38,588 nt of DNA from Clostridia bacterium (GTDB lineage: Bacteria > Bacillota > Clostridia > UBA1381). Position 1 is the first letter of the stretch. Each line of letters starts with the position of its first letter. This document shows, piece after piece, positions 7,983-15,391 of this stretch. The stretch covers positions 1 to 38,588 of the forward strand of contig JAFRDB010000059.1 of assembly GCA_017404065.1 (NCBI GenBank). The letters are read 5' to 3'. The notes beneath the pieces are model-generated. The model did no database searches. It was not told where the DNA came from and saw only the letters and a list, made by a program, of their open reading frames with translations. The translations under genes were made by a program, and so were the position numbers.

Positions 7983-8360
7983 TTATTCTACACATATATC
8001 ATTTTCTATCTGCTCAAGCGTCTTTTCGCCTATGCCGCTCACATTCATAAGCTCATTCGTGTTCACAAAATCGCCGTTCTTCTCGCGGTACTCGACTATT
8101 CGTCCGGCAAGTCCTTCGCCTATGCCGTCAATCATGGCAAGCTCCTCCGCGCTTGCGGTATTAATGTTTATTCTGCCCTGCTCAAGGCGCGCTGGAGGCG
8201 CTGTGACTTCAAGCTCAAAATTATTCACCTCACCGGGCGCCATCTTCTCTACTCTGAACCGCGTCTCGTGCAGTCTGTCAAGGACAAAGCCCGCGATAAG
8301 TGCCGCCGCAACTATCACGAACGGAGCTATCTTCTTTGCTTTTCCGTCAAGCTTTATCAT
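7983..8360 (-). CDS. ComEA-like helix-hairpin-helix protein
   Basis: 125 aa from the chosen start. A membrane segment (about 12-28, APFVIVAAALIAGFVL) is followed by a short extracellular linker and a C-terminal helix-hairpin-helix pair at about 60-125: ININTASAEELAMIDGIGEGLAGRIVEYR, then LMNVSGIGEKTLEQIENDI. This is the DNA-binding part of the competence receptor ComEA, which holds DNA at the surface during uptake. It lacks the longer SLBB region of B. subtilis ComEA and no other com genes are nearby, so the role is inferred. The ATG at 8360 has GGAGG seven bases upstream and overlaps the trmD stop by 14 bases; a start 36 bases earlier is possible but lies deep in trmD. Confidence 0.8.
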   Translation of the reverse strand: MIKLDGKAKKIAPFVIVAAALIAGFVLDRLHETRFRVEKMAPGEVNNFELEVTAPPARLEQGRININTASAEELAMIDGIGEGLAGRIVEYREKNGDFVNTNELMNVSGIGEKTLEQIENDICVE

Positions 8361-9096
8361 CCTCCGCCCTCCTATGCCTTTCAATAAACTCCGCATCCTC
8401 TTCCGTTATCCATGCATCCCTGAGCATATCCGGCCGCTTTTCAAGGGTATTGAGCAGCGACTGCTCATGCTTCCATTTCTCTATAAGCGCATGGTTGCCC
8501 GAAAGCAGCACCTCCGGCACCTCCATATCATGCCACACGCGCGGCTTTGTGTACTGCGGATGCTCTAAAAGCCCCTGGAAGTGTGACTCGTTCTGAAAAG
8601 ATTCGTCATTTGCAAGCACGCCGGGAATCAGCCGCGCGACCGCGTCTATCACCGCCATCGCCGGTATCTCGCCGCCGGTCAGCACAAAATCGCCGAGCGA
8701 CATTTCCGCGTCAACTATCTCGTCCAGCACACGCTGGTCTATGCCCTCGTAGTGTCCGCACAGAAGGATCACATGCTCATGCTTTGCAAGCCGTATCGCC
8801 TCGCTTTGATCGAACACCTTCCCCTGCGGCGACATATATACCGTATACGGCTTATACGGCAGATCGCCTGCGATCGACATATACGCGGCATATACAGGCT
8901 CCGGCGACATGAGCATACCGCCCCCGCCGCTGTATGGCGTATCGTCCACCTTGCGGTGCTTATCCTTTGTATAATCCCGTATATCCGTAAAATACAGCTC
9001 CAGAAGCCCCGCATCACGCGCCCTGCCGATTATTGAGCTTCCAAGCACCGCTTCAAGCACATCCGGAAACAGTGTAAGCACATCAAACCTCATCAT
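8347..9096 (-). CDS. trmD: tRNA (guanine37-N1)-methyltransferase
   Basis: 249 aa, full length. TrmD methylates N1 of G37 next to the anticodon of tRNAs that read CNN codons, which prevents +1 frameshifts. Hallmarks are MRFDVLTLFPDVLEAVLGSSIIGRA at the start, YSGGGGMLMSPEP, and the deep trefoil-knot SAM site with LLCGHYEGIDQRVLDEIVD and FVLTGGEIPAMAVIDAVARLIPGVL. The start overlaps the rimM stop by 14 bases; two ATGs in a row (9096, 9093) are possible and the second fits the family start. In most Firmicutes rplS follows trmD; here it is replaced by the ComEA-like gene. Confidence 0.96.
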   Translation of the reverse strand: MMRFDVLTLFPDVLEAVLGSSIIGRARDAGLLELYFTDIRDYTKDKHRKVDDTPYSGGGGMLMSPEPVYAAYMSIAGDLPYKPYTVYMSPQGKVFDQSEAIRLAKHEHVILLCGHYEGIDQRVLDEIVDAEMSLGDFVLTGGEIPAMAVIDAVARLIPGVLANDESFQNESHFQGLLEHPQYTKPRVWHDMEVPEVLLSGNHALIEKWKHEQSLLNTLEKRPDMLRDAWITEEDAEFIERHRRAEDDKA

Positions 9097-9601
9097 CGAG
9101 CCCTTCCATTATATTCACCGTTACTCGTCCGGTATCCATATCTATATCCTTAACAACATCATCGATAACCGGCAAAAGAAGGTTGCGCTTGCCTTCGCGC
9201 TTTACATCATATATATCGTTCGCGCCGGTGTTGAACACATCCGCAATGACCCCGACATACTCACCCTCCTCGGTATACACATCAAGTCCTATCAGATCGA
9301 CTATATAATGCGCGCCGTCCTCCAGCTCCGGCAGCTCACTGCGTTCCGCAAGCAGAACGCAGCCCTTGTACTGCTCTATCTCATTTATATCATCATACTC
9401 ACGAAGCTTTACGATCAGATTGTTCTTTTGATATCTGACAGCGGCAACTGTCGCCGAGATCAGCTCGTGCCGCGTTTTTATATATATATGCGTAAGCTCT
9501 TCAAAATCCTCTGCCGCATCCATCCATGGCACGACCTTGACCTCGCCGCGGAGTCCGTGAGTGTTTACTATCTTACCAACTTCAAGCTTATTATCTTTCA
9601 T
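9083..9601 (-). CDS. rimM: 16S rRNA processing protein RimM
   Basis: 172 aa, usual size. RimM binds ribosomal protein S19 and helps mature the head of the 30S subunit. The N-terminal part shows LEVGKIVNTHGLRGEVKVVPW, the family signature, and the C-terminal half is a PRC barrel (HYIVDLIGLDVYTEEGEYVGVI, then LLLPVIDDVVKDID). It overlaps trmD by 14 bases. Upstream, the AAAGGA ribosome site lies within the 3' arm of a hairpin at 9606-9633, and the usual tight spacing to khpA is broken by a 356-bp gap. Confidence 0.95.
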   Translation of the reverse strand: MKDNKLEVGKIVNTHGLRGEVKVVPWMDAAEDFEELTHIYIKTRHELISATVAAVRYQKNNLIVKLREYDDINEIEQYKGCVLLAERSELPELEDGAHYIVDLIGLDVYTEEGEYVGVIADVFNTGANDIYDVKREGKRNLLLPVIDDVVKDIDMDTGRVTVNIMEGLDDEV

Positions 9602-9605
9602 AATA

Positions 9606-9633
9606 ACATCCTTTTATCGCTAAAAGGGGATGT
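9606..9633 (-). promoter_or_regulatory. Hairpin covering the rimM ribosome binding site
   Basis: On the minus strand ACATCC-CC-TTTTA, a GCGA loop, and TAAAA-GGATGT form an 11-bp stem with a 2-base bulge, ending four bases before the rimM ATG. The AAAAGGA Shine-Dalgarno sequence is entirely in the 3' arm, so the fold would block ribosome entry. Regulation is inferred. Confidence 0.5.
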
Positions 9634-9772
9634 AAAAAAATCCAGACCGCAAAAAGGCAGACAAAACATACCGAAAAAACAGGTATTGATGATAATTAAT
9701 GAATAAAAAACTCATTTCATTCGTTTTTTTATATTAAGCCTTTTTACTAAGAACGAAACTCACCTTGTACCC

Positions 9773-9799
9773 AAAAAAAATCGGGCGGCGCTTGCGCCG
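9773..9799 (-). terminator. Terminator-like hairpin between khpA and rimM
   Basis: On the minus strand the stem CGGCG-CAAG-CGCCG (9786-9799) is followed by CCCGA and eight T residues (9773-9780). The stem is short, but the U-tract is strong. If active, it would separate rimM-trmD and the genes beyond from the ylxM-ffh promoter unless there is read-through. Confidence 0.5.
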
Positions 9800-9881
9800 G
9801 ATTTGCGAAGCAAATCTACTGACAACGACGTACCAATGTACGCCGTCTGATACCCAAAGCTTCGCTTTGGTGTCGTTCGTC
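9786..9881. repeat. Multi-hairpin structured element
   Basis: Four stems occur in a row: CGGCG/CGCCG (9786-9799), GATTTGC/GCAAATC (9800-9816), GTAC/GTAC (9830-9841) and CCAAAGC/GCTTTGG (9854-9870). The last two are enclosed by an outer stem GACAACGAC with GTCGTT-c-GTC (9821-9829 with 9872-9881). The whole could fold as a branched RNA or be a palindromic mobile repeat. The CAAGC-TTC-GCTTG style of stem resembles the hairpin at 10-30. Confidence 0.55.
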
Positions 9882-9915
9882 CGTTCTGAATCTTTTTTCC
9901 TATCCCATTGAATAC

Positions 9916-9948
9916 GAGGGTGTAAAAAACAAGTTTTTTTACACCCTC
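9916..9948. repeat. 14-bp inverted repeat after khpA
   Basis: GAGGGTGTAAAAAA (9916-9929) pairs perfectly with TTTTTTACACCCTC (9935-9948) across a five-base loop. It begins nine bases after the khpA stop. The T-rich tail (CTTTTA) lies on the plus-strand side, so for khpA transcription it is a stable 3' hairpin rather than a classic terminator. Confidence 0.65.
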
Positions 9949-9957
9949 TTTTATAGC

Positions 9958-10194
9958 TTATTCAACAATATCTACCGAAACTTTCTTATTCTCGCGGCTT
10001 GCCGCAGCCTTGACAACAGTGCGGAGCGCCTTGGCGATCCTGCCCTGCTTGCCTATCACCTTACCCATGTCGCTTTCGGCTACGCTGAGCTCGTATGTGA
10101 TAGAGCTGTCTTCGTTATCGATCTCTTTGATACTAACCTTATCCGGGTTATCGACAAGCGCTTTTGCGATGATCTCTAAAACTTCCTTCATCAT
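9958..10194 (-). CDS. khpA: KH-domain RNA-binding protein KhpA
   Basis: 78 aa, a single KH domain as in KhpA (YlqC), which with KhpB binds RNA and in several Firmicutes affects cell elongation and division. The nucleic-acid loop is seen as MGKVIGKQGRIAKALRTVV (GKQG is the GxxG motif). Two ATGs in tandem follow a GGAGGG site at 4 and 7 bases. It lies 17 bp after rpsP, its standard place. khpB is not in the window. Downstream, the hairpin at 9916-9948 and the long gap separate it from rimM. Confidence 0.95.
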   Translation of the reverse strand: MMKEVLEIIAKALVDNPDKVSIKEIDNEDSSITYELSVAESDMGKVIGKQGRIAKALRTVVKAAASRENKKVSVDIVE

Positions 10195-10211
10195 TCGCCC
10201 TCCAATACCAA

Positions 10212-10457
10212 TTAATCGATAATGCTAGCCTTTTTGAGAAGTGCCTTTACAGTATCTGTCGGCTGTGCTCCGTTTGCGAGCCACTTCTTAGCCTCATCTG
10301 CATCGATCTTGATCGTTGAAGGCTTTGTGAGCGGATCGTATGTTCCGATCTCAGCGATAAACTTACCGTCTCTCGGTGATCTTGAATCTGCAACAACTAC
10401 TCTATAAAACGGCGCCTTCTTTGCACCCATTCTTCTAAGTCTGATTTTTACTGCCAT
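10212..10457 (-). CDS. rpsP: 30S ribosomal protein S16
   Basis: 81 aa, normal length. S16 binds 16S rRNA early in assembly of the 30S body. The N-terminus [30 protein letters not shown] is the family signature, followed by [35 protein letters not shown] strong GGAGG site precedes the ATG by nine bases. The gene lies 56 bp behind ffh and 17 bp before khpA, the standard Firmicutes order. Confidence 0.97.
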   Translation of the reverse strand: MAVKIRLRRMGAKKAPFYRVVVADSRSPRDGKFIAEIGTYDPLTKPSTIKIDADEAKKWLANGAQPTDTVKALLKKASIID

Positions 10458-10513
10458 TATGTTTCACCTCCTGAAATTTAGTCTTTGTATAATCAATTTG
10501 AAATAGATTATCG

Positions 10514-11860
10514 TTACATTAGCCTGCCTTTTCTGAGACGGTTTAGCAGTCTTTGCTGCTTTCCGCCCGAGAATTGCTTCATCATCTTCTGCATTTCGGC
10601 AAACTGCTTCAGCAGCTGGTTTACGTCCTGCACGCGAGTTCCGCTTCCCTTGGCTATCCTTATCTTGCGGTTTGCGGCAATTATCTTTGGATTTCGCCGC
10701 TCTTCGGGTGTCATAGACTGGATTATGGCCTCTGTGTGTACCATTCGCTTAGCGTTCTCCTCGGTATCGACCATGTCGAGCATCTTCCTATCCATGCCCG
10801 GCAGCATACCAAGTATTTGTGAAAAAGATCCAAGCTTCTTTATCTGATGCAGCTGCTCCAAAAAGTCCTCTAAATCGAACTGCTGTTTTCTTATCTTCTT
10901 TTCAAGCTCGGCAGCTGTCTTTTCATCGAACTCCGCCTGCGCCTTGTCAACAAGCGAAAGAATATCACCCATACCAAGAATACGCGATGCCATTCTGTCC
11001 GGATGGAATACCTCAAGATCACCGAGCTTTTCGCCCGTTGACGCGAATTTTATCGGCTCGCCCGTGACCTGCTTTACCGACAGCGCCGCGCCGCCACGCG
11101 TATCGCCGTCAAGCTTTGAAAGGATTATTCCGCTTATGCCAAGCTTTTTATTGAACGTATCCGCAACATTTACCGCGTCCTGACCCGTCATTGCGTCTAC
11201 TACCAGAAGAACCTCAGTCGGGAACACCTTAAGCTTGATATATGCAAGCTCGTTCATAAGCTCCTGATCTATATGAAGCCGACCGGCCGTATCAAGAATT
11301 ACCGGATCATTACCGTGCTTTATCGCGTACTTTACAGCCTCATCAGCTATCGTCACCGGACTCACATCCGTGCCCATCTGAAACACCGGCTGGTTTATCT
11401 GCTTACCCAACACCTCAAGCTGCTTTATCGCGGCGGGTCGGTATACGTCACACGCAACCATAAGCGGTCTCTTGCCTTGCTTTGAGAAGTAAAGCGCAAG
11501 CTTTGCAGTTGCCGTAGTTTTACCTGCGCCCTGCAAGCCGCACATCATTATTATAGTCGGCGGTTTTTCGGCATAATTGATGCCGATCGCCTCACCGCCT
11601 ATCATTTCGGTAAGCTCATCATTTACTATCTTTACAAGCTGCTGAGCAGGAGTCAGCGATTCAAGTATTTCCACGCCAAGAGCTTTTTCGGAAACCTTGT
11701 TTACAAAATCCTTAACTATTTTAAAGTTAACATCTGCCTCAAGAAGCGCCAGCTTTATTTCACGCATCGCATCCTTGATGTCCTTTTCGGTAAGTCTGCC
11801 TTTGCCCTTGAGCTTTTTAAATACGCTCTGCAGCTTATCGCCAAGACTTTCAAAAGCCAT
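10514..11860 (-). CDS. ffh: Signal recognition particle GTPase Ffh
   Basis: 448 aa, full length. Ffh binds signal sequences of nascent membrane and secreted proteins and delivers ribosomes to FtsY. The N domain is at 1-90, the GTPase G domain carries GLQGAGKT (108-115), the DTAGR motif and SKLDGDTRGGAALS, and the C-terminal M domain (about 300-448) is rich in Met and contains the SRP-RNA-binding stretch ending in GSGTRVQDVNQLLKQFAEMQKMMKQF. A GGAGG site lies seven bases before the ATG. The preceding ylxM gene is 64 bp upstream under the common promoter. Confidence 0.97.
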   Translation of the reverse strand: MAFESLGDKLQSVFKKLKGKGRLTEKDIKDAMREIKLALLEADVNFKIVKDFVNKVSEKALGVEILESLTPAQQLVKIVNDELTEMIGGEAIGINYAEKPPTIIMMCGLQGAGKTTATAKLALYFSKQGKRPLMVACDVYRPAAIKQLEVLGKQINQPVFQMGTDVSPVTIADEAVKYAIKHGNDPVILDTAGRLHIDQELMNELAYIKLKVFPTEVLLVVDAMTGQDAVNVADTFNKKLGISGIILSKLDGDTRGGAALSVKQVTGEPIKFASTGEKLGDLEVFHPDRMASRILGMGDILSLVDKAQAEFDEKTAAELEKKIRKQQFDLEDFLEQLHQIKKLGSFSQILGMLPGMDRKMLDMVDTEENAKRMVHTEAIIQSMTPEERRNPKIIAANRKIRIAKGSGTRVQDVNQLLKQFAEMQKMMKQFSGGKQQRLLNRLRKGRLM

Positions 11861-11924
11861 ATACGCGCCTCCGTTCCGATCTTATTTGAAAAGCGGAATG
11901 GTCTCCGCGACCCTCTCGCTTTAT

Positions 11925-12251
11925 TTATATAATATCTGATATTCTGTCTATAATACCAACAAGCCGGACTGTGTCACCGCCGCTTGATATTACTTCCTTC
12001 ATTTCCGCAAGTCCGCGGCTTACCTCGCCGAGCCTTGCCGCAAGTCCGAGCTTTGTTTCGAACTCCCTGAGATGCTTTTCGCCCTGACTCAGAAATGCCC
12101 TGACGCCCTGTCGGCTGATGCCCATATCCTCCGCAAGCTCCGCAAGCGAGAGATCCTGATTATAGTAGCCGTCAAGCGCAAACGCCTGCTTTTCCGTAAG
12201 CAGTCCGCCGTAAAAATCCAACAGCAGCGCTAGAGTCAGATCCTTAGCCAT
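11925..12251 (-). CDS. ylxM: YlxM-like putative helix-turn-helix protein
   Basis: 108 aa from the chosen ATG. YlxM/P13 proteins precede ffh in Firmicutes and are linked to SRP function. The sequence MAKDLTLALLLDFYGGLLTEKQ, then LAEDMGISRQGVRAFLSQGEKHLREFETKLG, shows the sigma-like helix-turn-helix of the family. The reading frame runs 17 codons further upstream, but the family start and an AGGGTGAT site point to 12251. The promoter with perfect consensus lies 40 bases upstream, so ylxM is first in the operon. Confidence 0.92.
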   Translation of the reverse strand: MAKDLTLALLLDFYGGLLTEKQAFALDGYYNQDLSLAELAEDMGISRQGVRAFLSQGEKHLREFETKLGLAARLGEVSRGLAEMKEVISSGGDTVRLVGIIDRISDII

Positions 12252-12290
12252 AACGATCACCCTGTAAAGTAATTTTGATTTACAGCGGTC

Positions 12291-12319
12291 ATTATACACC
12301 ATTTATCGGCATTTGTCAA
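12291..12319 (-). promoter_or_regulatory. Promoter of the ylxM-ffh-rpsP-khpA operon
   Basis: On the minus strand TTGACA (12314-12319) and TATAAT (12291-12296) are separated by exactly 17 bp. The -10 lies 39 bases before the ylxM ATG. It sits just behind the stop of the HtrA gene, so it starts a new unit. Confidence 0.92.
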
Positions 12320-12359
12320 GTGTTTTTTTTTATTTATTCGGTTTTTTTATTCTCCGGCG

Positions 12360-14798
12360 TTATTTTGTGAATTTCAGACCGGATATTATATTCTTTACGA
12401 TTTCACGGTTATACTCCGAATATACCTTCTCGGGGTATTCAGCTTTAAATTCTATGGCTTTTCCGTCTATGACAGCGGCAAATATCTCTCTGTATTCTAT
12501 CTTGGATCCGCTTCTTGTTTTTATTACCGCGGTCATATAGCTGTTGCCGCCTATCCTCTCGGAGGATAGCTGTTCAACTATTTCGCTGTATCTGCTCTTT
12601 TCAATTGAATTTATGATATCACTTATATAGCTTTTTGCACTGCCAAAGCACGCGTCGGTATCAACCGCTACAGAAACGGATGTAAGCTCATCGGTATACA
12701 TCGCCATACTGTCATACGCGTAATTCTCACTGAATGATACCGGCAGCGACAGGCTCCAATCATCAACATTTACCGTATAGGTCTCATCTATATAATCAAA
12801 TGCTCTTAGTAGCGTCCCAAGCTCGGATTTATCCGGCACGTCTACTTCTGTGCTGTTTAGTATCGCGTCCGCTATCGTCTCCGGCGAATCCTCACCCGAA
12901 CGTATGATCACCGCTATATTATAAACATATCCGCCGTCCTCAAAGAATACATCACGGACATACTCCGGCTCACCGCCTGTTTCGTTCAGACGCCATTCAT
13001 ACTCGTAACCGGAAAAGCCCTTATATTTCTTTTCGGCAATATCGGAAATTTTATATACCTCGCTGTTTGATGATTTTTTGTTCCATTCGTGATCCGCTGC
13101 TGACAGCGTCTTGGCGCTAACCTCATCCGAGACGGAATATACGGATATCTGAACATTCGAGCCAATGCTGTAGTCAGCATTGTACCTGCCAACGACAAAG
13201 CTGCTGAAAGCCTGCTCCGACGAGAGCATTGTATACTCAGCCGGCACAGACATAGATAAACCGACATTATCGAACGAATATTCGCGGCTATCATCCTTTA
13301 CAGAAGACAGATCATAGATATCATCACCTTCAAAACGGGGCTCGAATGTGTCCATTATCCTGCCGCACTCTGCCATAACAAGAGGTGTCGATGCGCTGAA
13401 TCTGCCGACGACCGAGAATGAATACTTGTCTGTTACAAAATATTCAAATCGTATAAAATTCTCCGAATCACGGGCAACAAACTCCATAGCCCTCGTGCTG
13501 CCCTCTGTTCTCTTTTCGGCCTTTACAAGCGAATAATCGCTAAATGACTTCTTCGCCATGACAAAGTCGCGTTCATAATCATAATCATCCTCGGTCTGAG
13601 ATACAGATATGGTTATGTAATTAGAATAATCATAAATGAAGGTCGTGCTTGACCCGTCCTGTTCACGGTCGAATACATACATAGGTTCAGGATTATCTAT
13701 CATCCAGCCATAGAAGCTGTCACCCATCTTTGCCGAATCTATGCTGCTTATCGTCGAGAGCTCTTCTTCTTTTATACCTGTATCGATCTGCACCTGCTCC
13801 GCCGCATCCTCCGCAGCATCCACAGCCGTCAGCGTGGCTATTGCGGATCTTCCGCCACGGGAATAGGTCACATCTGCTTTTCCTCCGCTGTAGGTGTCCT
13901 TGATCGCCTCATTCCAATCCGTAATGGTATGTACCTCGACTCCATTTATTGCGCTCACAACATCTCCCGTCATCAGCACTGTTTCGCCGGCGGTTCTGAC
14001 GGTCAGTCCTTTATTTGTCGGCAGACCGATCTTTGCCTCCCACGACTCCTCCATGCTTATGCCAAAGTCCGGTCTTATTATCCGCCCATCAGTCTCAAAG
14101 CTGTTTATCGCATATTGTATTGTGTCGATCGGAATAGCAAATGCGGTGTTTTCAATATCATAGCCGTTATAGCCGCTTGAATTGATACCTACCATCTCAC
14201 CCTTCATGTTCAGCAGCGGTCCGCCGCTGTTGCCCGGATTTATCGCGGCATCGGTCTGGATAAGCTTATAATAGGAATCATATACAGATACATCCTTACC
14301 GCTGATTATACCCTTTGTAACGGTATTGCGCATCGAAAGCGATATCGGCGTGCCTATGGCAATGACCGTCCTTCCGGATACGATATCCGCCTCATCCGCC
14401 ATCTTTATCGGTTTTAGATCGTTACGATTTACTTTTATCACAGCAAGATCTGCAAGCTCGTCCGTATACAGCACCTCGCCGCCCACCGATACGCCGTCAC
14501 TGAATACGACCGTTGTGCTGGACATATTCTCTACAACATGGTTGTTTGTGATAATATACCCGTCACTTCTGTATATAACACCGGTGCCATGCACCGTTAC
14601 GTTTCCATAGCCCTGCGATGTGCCCGTGTTGTAATATCCGACTATCGCTACCACGCTCGGACTCACATCCGCCACAAGCTCTGTTACCGCTTCATCCTCA
14701 GCTATTGCGCCGCTGATCGTCTCTTCATACGCATACGCCGCGGAACCGATGCAGAGAGTGATCGCTATCGCTGCCGCGCTTATTCTTTTAAACTTCAT
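12360..14798 (-). CDS. HtrA-like serine protease with long C-terminal extension
   Basis: 812 aa from the ATG eight bases behind GGAGG (another ATG lies two codons earlier). Residues 1-23 form a signal peptide. The trypsin-like domain (about 35-225) has the triad His87 (TNNHVV), Asp117 (ELADLAV) and Ser191 (NPGNSGGPL). A PDZ domain follows at about 230-330. This is the DegP/HtrA quality-control layout, but those proteins are usually 350-500 aa. Here about 460 further residues follow, which look like three similar modules of about 130-150 residues, each with a G-[FY]S-[MIF]-P-type start and a late strand-helix end, similar to PsbP/DcrB-like folds (inference). The start overlaps the RNase M5-like gene by 11 bases. 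The protein is probably secreted to the outside of the membrane. Confidence 0.88.
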   Translation of the reverse strand: MKFKRISAAAIAITLCIGSAAYAYEETISGAIAEDEAVTELVADVSPSVVAIVGYYNTGTSQGYGNVTVHGTGVIYRSDGYIITNNHVVENMSSTTVVFSDGVSVGGEVLYTDELADLAVIKVNRNDLKPIKMADEADIVSGRTVIAIGTPISLSMRNTVTKGIISGKDVSVYDSYYKLIQTDAAINPGNSGGPLLNMKGEMVGINSSGYNGYDIENTAFAIPIDTIQYAINSFETDGRIIRPDFGISMEESWEAKIGLPTNKGLTVRTAGETVLMTGDVVSAINGVEVHTITDWNEAIKDTYSGGKADVTYSRGGRSAIATLTAVDAAEDAAEQVQIDTGIKEEELSTISSIDSAKMGDSFYGWMIDNPEPMYVFDREQDGSSTTFIYDYSNYITISVSQTEDDYDYERDFVMAKKSFSDYSLVKAEKRTEGSTRAMEFVARDSENFIRFEYFVTDKYSFSVVGRFSASTPLVMAECGRIMDTFEPRFEGDDIYDLSSVKDDSREYSFDNVGLSMSVPAEYTMLSSEQAFSSFVVGRYNADYSIGSNVQISVYSVSDEVSAKTLSAADHEWNKKSSNSEVYKISDIAEKKYKGFSGYEYEWRLNETGGEPEYVRDVFFEDGGYVYNIAVIIRSGEDSPETIADAILNSTEVDVPDKSELGTLLRAFDYIDETYTVNVDDWSLSLPVSFSENYAYDSMAMYTDELTSVSVAVDTDACFGSAKSYISDIINSIEKSRYSEIVEQLSSERIGGNSYMTAVIKTRSGSKIEYREIFAAVIDGKAIEFKAEYPEKVYSEYNREIVKNIISGLKFTK

Positions 14799-15390
14799 TA
14801 TCATTACCTCCTGCTACTAAACTTTCAAGCTCCTCATAAGTCAAAAGGCGATTCAGCACATCAAGCAGCATATTTGCCGAAAGATGAGCGGGAATGCCGA
14901 GCCTGTTACACAGCTCCCGTCGGCGCATAGCCGCCTCCGGTGTTCCAGAAAGCCCCATAAAATACAGATCGGACTTTTTTATTCCGCCTTCCTTGCCCTC
15001 ACTCTTTACATCGTCTATCGTACATCCGGCATCGCGGAGAACCTTGATTATTATCTCCTCGCTCATGCCCTCAACTCCGAGCAAGCCTTCGGCTGACATC
15101 TTTTTTTTCCGCCGCTCCTTGCCGTGTATGTCCGGCACAAAGGCGTGCAGAACTCTCCCTCCCGCCGCCTTTTGCTTGACAAAGTTTCTTATCCGCATTC
15201 CGGCAGAATCGGAATCGGTAAGTATAACTATGCCGCATGTACCGGCAAGCCGCTTTATAGCAACGGCAAAATCAGGGTTCGTATAAACCGCAAACCCGTG
15301 TGTTGTGAGAATAAGTCCGTCGATAAACCCGGAAAGCTTTATCTTGTCGTGGCTGCCCTCAACTATTATAGCTTCCTTTATTCTGTACAT
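14788..15390 (-). CDS. RNase M5-like Toprim protein
   Basis: 200 aa. The Toprim fold is seen as AIIVEGSHDKIKLSG with the catalytic Glu and GIVILTDSDSAGMRIRNFVKQK with the DxD motif. The stretch HAFVPDIHGKERRKKKMSAEGLLGVEGM and the C-terminal DUF4093-type region fit RNase M5, which matures the ends of 5S rRNA with help of ribosomal protein L18. In B. subtilis rnmV is next to ksgA; here it lies between ruvB and the HtrA gene. The ATG at 15390 begins the Toprim strand; in-frame GTG and TTG codons slightly upstream overlap ruvB. It overlaps the HtrA start. A DNA-acting Toprim nuclease is an alternative. Confidence 0.82.
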   Translation of the reverse strand: MYRIKEAIIVEGSHDKIKLSGFIDGLILTTHGFAVYTNPDFAVAIKRLAGTCGIVILTDSDSAGMRIRNFVKQKAAGGRVLHAFVPDIHGKERRKKKMSAEGLLGVEGMSEEIIIKVLRDAGCTIDDVKSEGKEGGIKKSDLYFMGLSGTPEAAMRRRELCNRLGIPAHLSANMLLDVLNRLLTYEELESLVAGGNDNEV

Positions 15391-15391
15391 A

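Larger units (their letters stand above)
9602..9957. other. 356-bp non-coding gap between khpA and rimM
   Basis: No ORF of note is present on either strand. The gap holds, from right to left in the direction of transcription: a 14-bp inverted repeat (9916-9948), a multi-hairpin element (9786-9881), a terminator-like hairpin with an 8-T tail (9773-9799), an A/T-rich stretch without a convincing promoter, and the rimM leader hairpin (9606-9633). It interrupts an operon that is normally contiguous. Confidence 0.75.

Noticed and set aside
9916..9948. Classic rho-independent terminator for khpA
   Set aside because: The T-tail lies on the plus-strand side; on the minus strand the stem is followed by GTATTC, so it is listed as an inverted repeat only.
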